35,046 bases of DNA from Dethiobacter sp. (GTDB lineage: Bacteria > Bacillota > Dethiobacteria > Dethiobacterales > Dethiobacteraceae). The stretch spans positions 1 through 35,046 of the forward strand of contig DYEY01000008.1 of NCBI GenBank assembly GCA_020725465.1. Reading direction: 5' to 3'. A program made the translations under genes and the position numbers. This document shows, piece after piece, positions 7,798-14,920 of the stretch. Positions within the stretch are counted from its first letter, which is position 1, and each line of letters opens with the position of its first letter. Under the pieces are notes generated by a model. That model was not told the origin of the DNA, searched no databases, and worked only from the letters and a program-made list of their open reading frames with translations.

Positions 7798-8820
7798 TCA
7801 GTTCTTGCCAAAACTGCAGTGGGGATAACGGCAGGGGTCACAGTTGTTGCAGAGCCCGCCTACTGCCATTTCGGTAAAATGATGCCTGGCGAGTTTTTCC
7901 GCTGTAAACAGCCGGGGCAGGATAAGGTCAAAAACAGTTATTTTGTTAAACATAACACAGCCGGGCAGGCCGATGACCGGAACATCCCCCAGGTATGCCA
8001 GCATCAGCATAGAGCCCGGCAGTACAGGTGTCCCGTAAGTAATAATTTCCGCACCGGTGGAACGTATAGCCGCGGGAGTACGGTCATCCGGGTCAACCGA
8101 CATTCCTCCCGTGATAAAAATCATCTGGGCGCCCAGGCGATAGAGGTCAAGTATGTTTCTGCAAATAGCCTCTTTGTCGTCCTGAACTATAACGTGCTTC
8201 ATTATACAGGACGGAAAGCCGCCAAGTTTCTGTAAAACAACGGGGCCGAATCGGTCCTCGATTCTGCGGTGAAACACCTCATTGCCCGTGGTTATAATCC
8301 CCACCCTGTGATGCATATAGGGCACTACCTGCAAAGACGGGGCAGCCGCGGCAGCGATGTTTTCAGCGGCAATAATCTTTGCCTTGTCTATAACCAGGGG
8401 GATGACGCGGGCGCCCGCCACTTTTTCGCCTTTCCGTACCGGAGTATTGCCGTGAATCGTGGCCACCGACACCTCTCCAAGGTAGTTCACTGCGTAGACT
8501 GTTTCTTTTTTTACTTTGAACAATCCGTCGACGGCGGCGTAAATATTTACTTTTCCCTCCGACGGTTCGACAAACGATAAATTGCTTCCACACAAAGCCG
8601 ATGCCAGACGGACTGCCGCCTCATCCTCATGGAGCTCACCGGCATTTACCTCCATAATGAAAACGTGCTCTTTACCTATATTTAACATCTCAGGCAAATC
8701 GTCACTGCTGATGATATGGCCTCTTTTAAAAGCCCTGCCTTTATACTGTCCCGGTACAATTTTGGTCAGGTCATGGCCCAGGACCATACCCACAGCCTCT
8801 TCGACTCTCACTGCCTTCAT
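7798..8820 (-). CDS. MoeA-like molybdopterin-binding protein with Cys-rich tail
   Basis: This 340-residue protein has a MoCF_biosynth-type molybdopterin-binding domain in its C-terminal half (about 165-320). It shows ITTGNEVF, FITGGMSVDPDDRTP and GLPGCVMFNK, corresponding to the SGD/E, GGxS and GLPGNP motifs of MoeA; in the last one the usual asparagine is a cysteine. The N-terminal half is not a canonical MoeA domain I/II. The C-terminus ends in C324-x2-C327-x2-C330-x4-C335, a possible Fe-S or zinc site. Such proteins often accompany molybdenum oxidoreductase genes and may bind or transfer the cofactor; the exact role is unproven. The start has AGGGGTGAT 7-8 bases upstream. It is the penultimate gene of the arr-like operon. 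Confidence 0.85.
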   Translation of the reverse strand: MKAVRVEEAVGMVLGHDLTKIVPGQYKGRAFKRGHIISSDDLPEMLNIGKEHVFIMEVNAGELHEDEAAVRLASALCGSNLSFVEPSEGKVNIYAAVDGLFKVKKETVYAVNYLGEVSVATIHGNTPVRKGEKVAGARVIPLVIDKAKIIAAENIAAAAAPSLQVVPYMHHRVGIITTGNEVFHRRIEDRFGPVVLQKLGGFPSCIMKHVIVQDDKEAICRNILDLYRLGAQMIFITGGMSVDPDDRTPAAIRSTGAEIITYGTPVLPGSMLMLAYLGDVPVIGLPGCVMFNKITVFDLILPRLFTAEKLARHHFTEMAVGGLCNNCDPCRYPHCSFGKN

Positions 8821-8892
8821 CAGGAATCACCCCTTCCTGGTATGCCCGGGCTCACTGTCCTAATTGCCCTCAGGCAAATGTATATCAAGCAT

Positions 8893-9957
8893 TTATATTT
8901 TAAGCAGAGACTTTTTCAGTTCTTCTCTTTTTGCGCACTGCGTGCAGAGTTCATTGCCTGCCATGACGTTTCGGCTGTGACATTTTCTGCAGTCAGACAG
9001 CACGAAAACCTTCGCAACCAAAGTAGTCCCGGTGCCGCAGCCCGCTGTCCTGTCTCCTTTTTCTTTTGCCCCCACAGCACATAGCCGGGCACAGAGGCCG
9101 CATTCTGTACAGCGCCAGGGACGGAAAAGCAGCAGGGCTTTTCCGTCCTGGCCGGCTGTCATCTCCCAGGCTGCCTGCGGGCAGACTGCCTGACAAAAAC
9201 CACACCCTCTGCATTGCTCCCCCACTTCCCATGCCGGCAGCCGGTAATGTGCCGCGGAGCCGGCCACCCCCCGCCCGGATATGACTCTTTCCAGCAACCG
9301 GCGGTAGGGGTTAACTTTATCATCATTTTTCAGGCGCAGCAGACTTCTGCTCATCTCCCGCGCCAAAACTGTTGTCTCCCGGCGCAAAAAGCCAAATATT
9401 TCCCGCCGTGATATTGAATGCTGAAAATGTTGTTTCTCCAAACGCAGGTGTACACTTTCCCGGTATTGTTTTTCTCCCAGGAACAGCCTTAGCTTTTCCA
9501 GCGAGCAAAGAAGACGCCAAACTCCCTTTTTTCTTGTGCATTCCGGACAGGAAGAAAGATCCAGTTCCACCGGTTGGTATTTTCTTAAAATCACTATTGC
9601 CGCAAAAAACTCCCACGGCTGCCCCGCCAGGCAGAAGACCCTGACGTTAACCGCGCCGGCTCCGTATTCGCAGCCGACCACGCAGGCTTTTCCCGGCATT
9701 ACTGTTTCAGGTATGTGCCCGGGAAATGACGACGGAATAAGGCATCTCGCCGGACAAGCGGCCGCACAGATGCCGCACCCGTCACACCTGGTGCCGTCGA
9801 CGCGTACTGCTTCCAGCCCGGAAATGGCCCTGTTAGGGCAGACAAACCGGCAGACCTGGCACTGTACCTGCTGCTGCCTCTGGTTAATGCACCGGCCGGA
9901 CAGTAACTCCGGTGACCGGTCTGCAGTCAGCTTATTTAAAATATATTTTGCTAGCAA
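8893..9957 (-). CDS. Polyferredoxin-like 4Fe-4S protein of the arr operon
   Basis: This 354-residue protein has no signal peptide or membrane segment, so it is probably cytoplasmic. Near the N-terminus are CQVCRFVCP and CDGCGICAAACP, a ferredoxin-like pair. The middle has CVVGC and CPEC. Further on are CRGCGFCQAVCP and CTECGLCARLC, a second pair. The C-terminus has CRKCH and CTQC, 13 residues apart, resembling a zinc ribbon. It therefore could carry up to four [4Fe-4S] clusters. The start is TTG, overlapping the chaperone stop codon (TTGCTAG), which implies translational coupling. Similar proteins occur with TorD chaperones in molybdenum-enzyme operons. It may help load cofactor or clusters, or pass electrons, but no function is established. 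Confidence 0.82.
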   Translation of the reverse strand: MLAKYILNKLTADRSPELLSGRCINQRQQQVQCQVCRFVCPNRAISGLEAVRVDGTRCDGCGICAAACPARCLIPSSFPGHIPETVMPGKACVVGCEYGAGAVNVRVFCLAGQPWEFFAAIVILRKYQPVELDLSSCPECTRKKGVWRLLCSLEKLRLFLGEKQYRESVHLRLEKQHFQHSISRREIFGFLRRETTVLAREMSRSLLRLKNDDKVNPYRRLLERVISGRGVAGSAAHYRLPAWEVGEQCRGCGFCQAVCPQAAWEMTAGQDGKALLLFRPWRCTECGLCARLCAVGAKEKGDRTAGCGTGTTLVAKVFVLSDCRKCHSRNVMAGNELCTQCAKREELKKSLLKI

Positions 9958-10589
9958 GCGACCGCCCCGCGCTGCCGGCTCATTGTATCCGCTACAGAGG
10001 CCAGGATGGCGGACAGAAGGGCGTAATACGGGAGAGAGGCGCTGTTTTTAACCGCCAAAGCAAATGATGACAACCACAGCCCGGCATGCTCCCTGATAAA
10101 GCCGTCCCGCAGCCCGCGTAACCTTTCCGCCTCAACTAAATCTTCCCGTTCAAGTGCATCGTTTTCCGCTTCATACAGCTTGGACAGAAAGTCTGTTTCC
10201 AGCACCACATGATCGGGGGCGTCTTTGAATTCGGCACTGACTTCCAGGCCCGCCAGCCGGTAATATCTCTTAACATCCATGGTACAGTCGCCCATAACGC
10301 GGTTTTCCCGGTAACAAGACTCGTACGGCGGCGCAGGTAACGAAAAAGGCCCGACAAACAACCTGCTGTGCTCCAGGCGCAAAGCGTGCAGCCGGTCGTT
10401 TTCTGTTAGCCATTGTTCCAGCTCCCTGATTTGCCCTTCAAAGCCAAGAGCGAACCGATCGTTTATTTCCCGCAGGCAACAGGTTATCCATGGGCCCGCC
10501 ACATCTTTTTCCGGGCGATAGAAAGCTTTGGAAAAAAGGGCAAACATATCCCTGTACCAGGTAACATCGTTCGTTTGGTTTTTGTCCAT
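9951..10589 (-). CDS. arrD: TorD/DmsD-family chaperone (ArrD-like)
   Basis: This 212-residue, all-helical, cytoplasmic protein is of the TorD/DmsD/NarJ type. Such chaperones bind the Tat signal and apo-form of a molybdopterin enzyme until the cofactor is inserted. The family hallmark is visible in the centre: LEHSRLFVGP followed by APPYESCY. The ATG at 10589 has AGAGGT 7-8 bases upstream; an upstream in-frame ATG (10661) would add 24 unlike residues and is rejected. The gene directly follows the ArrB-like subunit and overlaps the next gene by 7 bases. Since the catalytic subunit is the only Tat substrate in the operon, it is the obvious client. The symbol follows the name arrD used for chaperones in some arr operons. 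Confidence 0.85.
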   Translation of the reverse strand: MDKNQTNDVTWYRDMFALFSKAFYRPEKDVAGPWITCCLREINDRFALGFEGQIRELEQWLTENDRLHALRLEHSRLFVGPFSLPAPPYESCYRENRVMGDCTMDVKRYYRLAGLEVSAEFKDAPDHVVLETDFLSKLYEAENDALEREDLVEAERLRGLRDGFIREHAGLWLSSFALAVKNSASLPYYALLSAILASVADTMSRQRGAVAC

Positions 10590-10665
10590 GGCAATTACCT
10601 CTTTTTTATTAATCGCAAAGAAGGATGATGTTGGGGGATGCCGGGACATGGGCATCCCCACCTCT

Positions 10666-11370
10666 TTAGCTCGGGTTATATTTTCGGATGTAGTAAACCC
10701 TTGGTTCTGTCCCGGTTTCTTCTTTCAGGCGGAAACTGCTGTGACTGCGCAAAAGCTTTGAAACTTCGCTGTCTGAATCGTCGAGGTCACCAAAAAACCG
10801 TGCTTTGGAGGGACAGACCGTATTGCAGTAGGTATCAACCCCTCTGGCAATACGGTGGTCGCACATGGTGCACTTTTCAACCACGTTTTTCGGGCGGATA
10901 CCTTTGTAGGTGGCTTCCCTGTCCCTGTTGTAATACGGCAATACCGTACCGCCAACTCTCTCGGCCACTTCTTTGGGAGTCGCAGTTCCACCACTGATCA
11001 GTGCGGTATCATCCCTCCAGAACCGGTGCGGTTCTTCCTCATTGTAGCTGATTACGCCATAAGGACAGGCCTTTTCACAGAGACGGCAGCCTATGCAGCG
11101 CTCTGTACTGTGAAGGGTCAGGCCGTTATCCGCTTTATACATGGCCTTGGGGTTCACAGGGCATACTTCCACGCAGGGAGCATTGACACAGTGATTGCAG
11201 AGCGTCGGCACATATGTGTACCTGACATCCGGAAAATGCCCCACAGTTTCATGGACGAAATGGGCCCAAAATATACCTTCCGGCGTATTGTTCTCTATTT
11301 TGCAACCGATGACACAGGCACCGCAGCCGGTGCATCTGTGCAGGTCGATTACCATCGCGTAATTTGGCAA
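10666..11370 (-). CDS. arrB: Arsenate reductase iron-sulfur subunit ArrB-like
   Basis: This 234-residue protein is a DmsB/PhsB/NrfC-type electron-transfer subunit with four [4Fe-4S] cluster motifs: C13-x2-C-x2-C-x3-C, CNHCVNAPCVEVC, CIGCRLCEKAC and CTMC with CNTVC. It would pass electrons to the Mo-containing partner encoded 25 bases upstream, and it lacks its own signal peptide, as expected if it is exported in complex with ArrA. I place the start at TTG 11370, 6 bases after GGGGGTG; a GTG at 11379 is possible but has poorer spacing. The family is shared by many Mo enzymes, so the name ArrB rests on the ArrA identification. No NrfD/DmsC-like membrane subunit follows, which is the usual third partner in many related enzymes. 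Confidence 0.88.
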   Translation of the reverse strand: MPNYAMVIDLHRCTGCGACVIGCKIENNTPEGIFWAHFVHETVGHFPDVRYTYVPTLCNHCVNAPCVEVCPVNPKAMYKADNGLTLHSTERCIGCRLCEKACPYGVISYNEEEPHRFWRDDTALISGGTATPKEVAERVGGTVLPYYNRDREATYKGIRPKNVVEKCTMCDHRIARGVDTYCNTVCPSKARFFGDLDDSDSEVSKLLRSHSSFRLKEETGTEPRVYYIRKYNPS

Positions 11371-11395
11371 CGAAAACACCCCCAGTTAAATAGTT

Positions 11396-13954
11396 TTAGG
11401 CTTTTTCCACCCGGACCCGGGTCACAGCGTAGAAAGCGGTACTTCCGCTCAGGCGCTCGTAGTCGGCCGGCAATACATCATTGTTATTGCCGCCGCGGGC
11501 TTCACGCTTTTTAAAATCTTTGGCGGCTACCCGACCGTATGCCCAGTGTCCCTGTCCGAATGTTTTCCCCACAGTGCCCGGAGGCGTACCCTCCCACAGC
11601 TTGGCGGTACAAACCAGGGAACCGACAGGTGATACCAGCCTGATCCTGTCACCGTTACGGACACCAAGCAGTGCCGCATCCCGGGGGTTGATTCTGGCTA
11701 CATCGTCCCATTTTTCATCGCCGGGGTCCGCGTCTTTCAGGTCGTAATACCAGGGGGCGTTGGCGGAACGGCCTTCCCGGTTGAACCTGGATTTGTGGTC
11801 AACCATAACCAGTGGATATTCACTTTCATTGCCCCAGATGTAAGGCTCCTCATAGTGAGGGATAAACGCTTTTTCTCCCCGGGCCTGGTATTTACAGGTT
11901 GCCAGGATATCGTCAACGGTGGTTTTATGTTTCTCCGCATGGGCTGTCAGGGCGTTTTTCAGTGTCTCGCTGTAAAACTCAAACTGCTTGGTGGCGGTGC
12001 CGAAGTTGCCCCACAGTTTTTTGAAGGGATACTCTCCGGAATTCCAGACGCCTTTGGTTTTAAAATCTTCCCAGCCGCTGAATTTGTCGCCGGCTTTGTA
12101 TTCGGCCGGATCCCACATGGGCCGTGTGCGCACCTTGGTGCAGAAAAGGGCAAATTCTTTCTCATTGGCGGCTGATGCTCCGCTCTCCGGATCCTTCACC
12201 GCGTCGCAGAAATCCTTGAGATTGGTAAAACCCCGCTCGGCCAGTTTTTGTGCCAAAAGCCACACCATTTCCGTCTCCGGATCTTTGCAGTCCCAAACCG
12301 GGTCAATAACCGGCTGATTTAGCCAGGCGTGGGTGTAAGTGTTGCCCTTTTGGGACATATAGCCCCATTGCTCGAACATGTGGTGCGTGGAAGGCAGCAC
12401 TATGTCTGCAAATATGCTCATCTCCGAAGCGTGTGTAACAGCGTGGACAAAGAAAGGGATTTTGGCCATCGCTTCATCCCAGCGGGAAGCCTCCGGGCAG
12501 GAGAAATTAAAATTGTTCCAATAGCCAAAAGCCACTTTTATGTCATAAGGGTCTTCGGCCAGGATGGCATCGGCAACACGGTTGGTCACCACACCTCCCC
12601 CGGAGCGGCCGGCATTGAGCGCAGGAAATTCTTTATAGCCGCGCTGGTCAATTTTTTGCTTCCTGACACCGTCTTTGGCCAGCTCATTCATAAAATCGTC
12701 AGGAGCCGGCACATTGCCGGACGGGACACTGGCGCCGCGTATGGAGCCACCCACGTTATCCACCGAGCCGACCAACCCGTTTAAGGCCTGGATAGCCATA
12801 CTGGAGTAACCGCCCCGAACCTGCATATTGGGGCCGCCCCCCTGCCAGACAATGGCGTGAGTGCCAAGCTCGCCCAGTCGTTTGGCTACGTTTATGATTT
12901 TTTCCGCGCTGATTCCAGTCTTTTCGGCAGCCCACTGGGGCGTCCGGTCTTTAACTTCCAGGTTCCACCATTTTACCAGGCCAAAAGTGTATGTTTCCTC
13001 AAAATCTTCTTCCTTCACTGTTTTACCGGCCACAAAGCGGTTTTTACCGTCTTTGAAATCACCTGCAAATTCACGGGACCAGAGGCCTTCAGTCAGAATC
13101 ACGTGAGCCATGGCCAGAGCCAGCGCGCCATCTTCGCCCGGTTTCACAGGCAACCAGGCATGTGACTTAGAGGCCGAAGCCGACAGGCGAGGATCGATTG
13201 TAACCACATACGCCCTTTCCAGGAGGTCTCCCCACGCTTTCAGGTAGTAGGATACCTGGCGGTTGGAGGAAATGGGATCAACGCCCCACAGCACAACCAT
13301 TTTGGTATTGTCCAGGTCATAGTCACGGTAATTCCAGTACCCCTCCGTATAATACGGTCCGAACTTTTCCGCCTCGGCACAAATTGAACTGTGCGAGATA
13401 TTGTTCGGAGAGCCCATAATTTTGGGAAAGCGGTCATAAAGGACCTGGTTATTCTGAGTATAACGACCGCGCATCACCATAAACTTATGTGGCTCTGCAT
13501 TTTTCTGCAGCTCTATCAGTTTGTCGGCAAATATTCCCATTGCCTCATCCCAGGAAATAGGTACAAAGCCCGGATCTTCATAGCGTCCCTTTTTGGGGTT
13601 CGTGCGTTTCATAGGCACTTTGATCCGGTCTGGGTCGTAAACCTGCTGCAATCCAAGATGTTCACGTGGGCAACCGCTGTCCCCGTGCACTTTGGAAAGT
13701 GCATTAGGTCTGATTTTAACCGCCCTTCCGTCTTTAACCAAAACTTCCTTGGCACACCATGAAGTACACCCCTCGCAACCCGTAGGCAGCCAGGTTCCCT
13801 CTTCCAGACTGTACTGCGGCGCGGGTGGCGGCTCCTCTTCCGCTCTTTTTTGGCCGCAACCGGCGCTTACCATAGCCAGTGCTCCGGTGGCACCGGCTAT
13901 TTTTAGAAAAGTCCTGCGTTTGATTTTACTGCCCAGAATCTCCTGTAAACTCAT
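11396..13954 (-). CDS. arrA: Respiratory arsenate reductase catalytic subunit ArrA-like
   Basis: This is an 852-residue molybdopterin oxidoreductase of the DMSO-reductase superfamily. The N-terminus has a twin-arginine signal (KRRTFLK, 12-18), a hydrophobic stretch and VSAGC ending at C33, a lipobox. A [4Fe-4S] motif C60-x2-C63-x3-C67-x27-C95 follows. GRYT (R164, Y165), SSICAEAEKFGPYYTEG (C192 as Mo ligand, K197) and Y209 correspond with a one-residue offset to residues R165, Y166, C193, K198 and Y210 that I recall from Shewanella ArrA. The blocks YYTEGYWNYRD and KWWNLEVKDRT match regions used for arrA degenerate primers. This argues for ArrA over PsrA/PhsA or TtrA. Expected role: reduction of arsenate to arsenite outside the membrane in respiration. 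The start ATG has GGAGGT 7 bases upstream. The gene leads the operon arrA-arrB-arrD-polyferredoxin-moeA-like-moeA. An ArxA-type (arsenite-oxidising) direction is not excluded. Confidence 0.87.
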   Translation of the reverse strand: MSLQEILGSKIKRRTFLKIAGATGALAMVSAGCGQKRAEEEPPPAPQYSLEEGTWLPTGCEGCTSWCAKEVLVKDGRAVKIRPNALSKVHGDSGCPREHLGLQQVYDPDRIKVPMKRTNPKKGRYEDPGFVPISWDEAMGIFADKLIELQKNAEPHKFMVMRGRYTQNNQVLYDRFPKIMGSPNNISHSSICAEAEKFGPYYTEGYWNYRDYDLDNTKMVVLWGVDPISSNRQVSYYLKAWGDLLERAYVVTIDPRLSASASKSHAWLPVKPGEDGALALAMAHVILTEGLWSREFAGDFKDGKNRFVAGKTVKEEDFEETYTFGLVKWWNLEVKDRTPQWAAEKTGISAEKIINVAKRLGELGTHAIVWQGGGPNMQVRGGYSSMAIQALNGLVGSVDNVGGSIRGASVPSGNVPAPDDFMNELAKDGVRKQKIDQRGYKEFPALNAGRSGGGVVTNRVADAILAEDPYDIKVAFGYWNNFNFSCPEASRWDEAMAKIPFFVHAVTHASEMSIFADIVLPSTHHMFEQWGYMSQKGNTYTHAWLNQPVIDPVWDCKDPETEMVWLLAQKLAERGFTNLKDFCDAVKDPESGASAANEKEFALFCTKVRTRPMWDPAEYKAGDKFSGWEDFKTKGVWNSGEYPFKKLWGNFGTATKQFEFYSETLKNALTAHAEKHKTTVDDILATCKYQARGEKAFIPHYEEPYIWGNESEYPLVMVDHKSRFNREGRSANAPWYYDLKDADPGDEKWDDVARINPRDAALLGVRNGDRIRLVSPVGSLVCTAKLWEGTPPGTVGKTFGQGHWAYGRVAAKDFKKREARGGNNNDVLPADYERLSGSTAFYAVTRVRVEKA

Positions 13955-14260
13955 TACCGCACCTCCGGTTAAAAATTATAAACGACAAAGCTGCATTAAT
14001 AAGTACCGACTCTCCCCCCTCTGTCTAAGAAAAGCTTGTGCGCATGTTCACAAAAAGTGAGAACATTCTGCCAAAATAATTATTTCATAGCCATGCAACT
14101 TGCAACACAGCAATTCTCCCTTAAACATATAGGGGTAATATACCTATTTAATATTGATTTCGGTTTAGGGTAAAGCCCTGATACAAGCAAGATAAAAAGC
14201 TTCACGCTTCATGGAGTAATATAATTTTCCTGTGCAACAAAAAAAAAGGCCTGACGGCCT
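13955..14260. promoter_or_regulatory. Upstream control region of the arr-like operon
   Basis: This region between the response-regulator terminator and arrA has no gene. On the minus strand a TATAAT (13975-13980) lies about 20 bases before the arrA start, with no good -35 box, as expected of an activator-dependent promoter. Further upstream are three inverted repeats: ATGTTC / GAACAT (14044-14066), GGTAATATACC with TACYYMT-like NarL heptamer halves (14129-14147), and AGGG / CCCT (14167-14179). These are candidate sites for the adjacent NarL-type regulator, but this is inference. Confidence 0.5.
14239..14260 (-). terminator. Intrinsic terminator of the regulator operon
   Basis: The stem GGCC / GGCC, extended by flanking A-T pairing (AGGCC / GGCCT), has a 4-base loop. 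On the minus strand it is followed by a U-run of about nine bases, directly after the response-regulator stop codon. Confidence 0.85.
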
Positions 14261-14920
14261 CTATTCTTCAAGCAAACCTTCTTTCATGGCAAAGCGGACA
14301 AGTTCGGAGCGTTTATGAATGTTAAGTTTGTCTTTAATATTGCCTCTGTGGGCTTCCACTGTTTTGACACTTATAACCAGGGTATCGGCAACCTGCCTGT
14401 TGGTATATCCCAGTGCAACCAAACGCAGCACCTCACGCTCACGCGCCGTCAAGTCAACAGCAGGAGATTTTTCGGTTTTACCTCTGGCACCGTACAGCTT
14501 ATCCAGCACTTTCCGGGTCAGTGCCGGGTCAACCACTATTTCCCCCCGGCTGACATTGCGAATTGCCGAAAGCAGCTCCACATCCGCCACTTTTTTTAAA
14601 ACATACCCGCTGCCGCCAAGGCGCATCACTTCGGAAAAATATGCTTCATTGTCGTGCATCGTCAAAACCAGCACTTTGACATCGGGACAGCAGGATTTCA
14701 ACTCTGACAGCACCTGTAAACCTGTTTCACCCGGCAGCGTAATATCCAGGAGGACAACATCCGGCCGGTGCTGTTTGCACAAGTCAACAGCCTCCCTGCC
14801 TTCACCGGTGTCCCCCAGTACTTTCATATCATCCTGCGAGTCGATAATCAGCCGCAGGCCGTCCCGTAAAACCGCATGGTCGTCAACAAGCAACACTCCA
14901 ATTTTTTTAGTTTTTGTCAT
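14261..14920 (-). CDS. NarL/FixJ-family response regulator (ArrR-like)
   Basis: This 219-residue transcription factor has an N-terminal receiver domain with the acidic pair D13-D14, phospho-acceptor D59 (VVLLDITLPGE), a conserved TMHD threonine region and the lysine of YVLKK. A C-terminal LuxR-type helix-turn-helix (about 150-215) follows, with LTAREREVLRLVALGYTNRQ and the recognition helix around VKTVEAHRGNI. It overlaps the sensor-kinase gene by 14 bases and has AGGAGG upstream of its ATG, so the two are translationally coupled. The position between the sensor genes and the arr-like operon makes that operon the most likely target. The closest functional analogy is to the regulators of arsenic-sensing three-component systems, although AioR and ArxR are usually of the NtrC type, which is a real difference. 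Confidence 0.93.
   Translation of the reverse strand: MTKTKKIGVLLVDDHAVLRDGLRLIIDSQDDMKVLGDTGEGREAVDLCKQHRPDVVLLDITLPGETGLQVLSELKSCCPDVKVLVLTMHDNEAYFSEVMRLGGSGYVLKKVADVELLSAIRNVSRGEIVVDPALTRKVLDKLYGARGKTEKSPAVDLTAREREVLRLVALGYTNRQVADTLVISVKTVEAHRGNIKDKLNIHKRSELVRFAMKEGLLEE

Noticed and set aside
11396-13954. Polysulfide, thiosulfate or tetrathionate reductase as identity of the catalytic subunit
   Set aside because: The cofactor domain is shared, but the Arr-specific blocks and active-site residues fit ArrA better; the tree listed in the findings would settle it.
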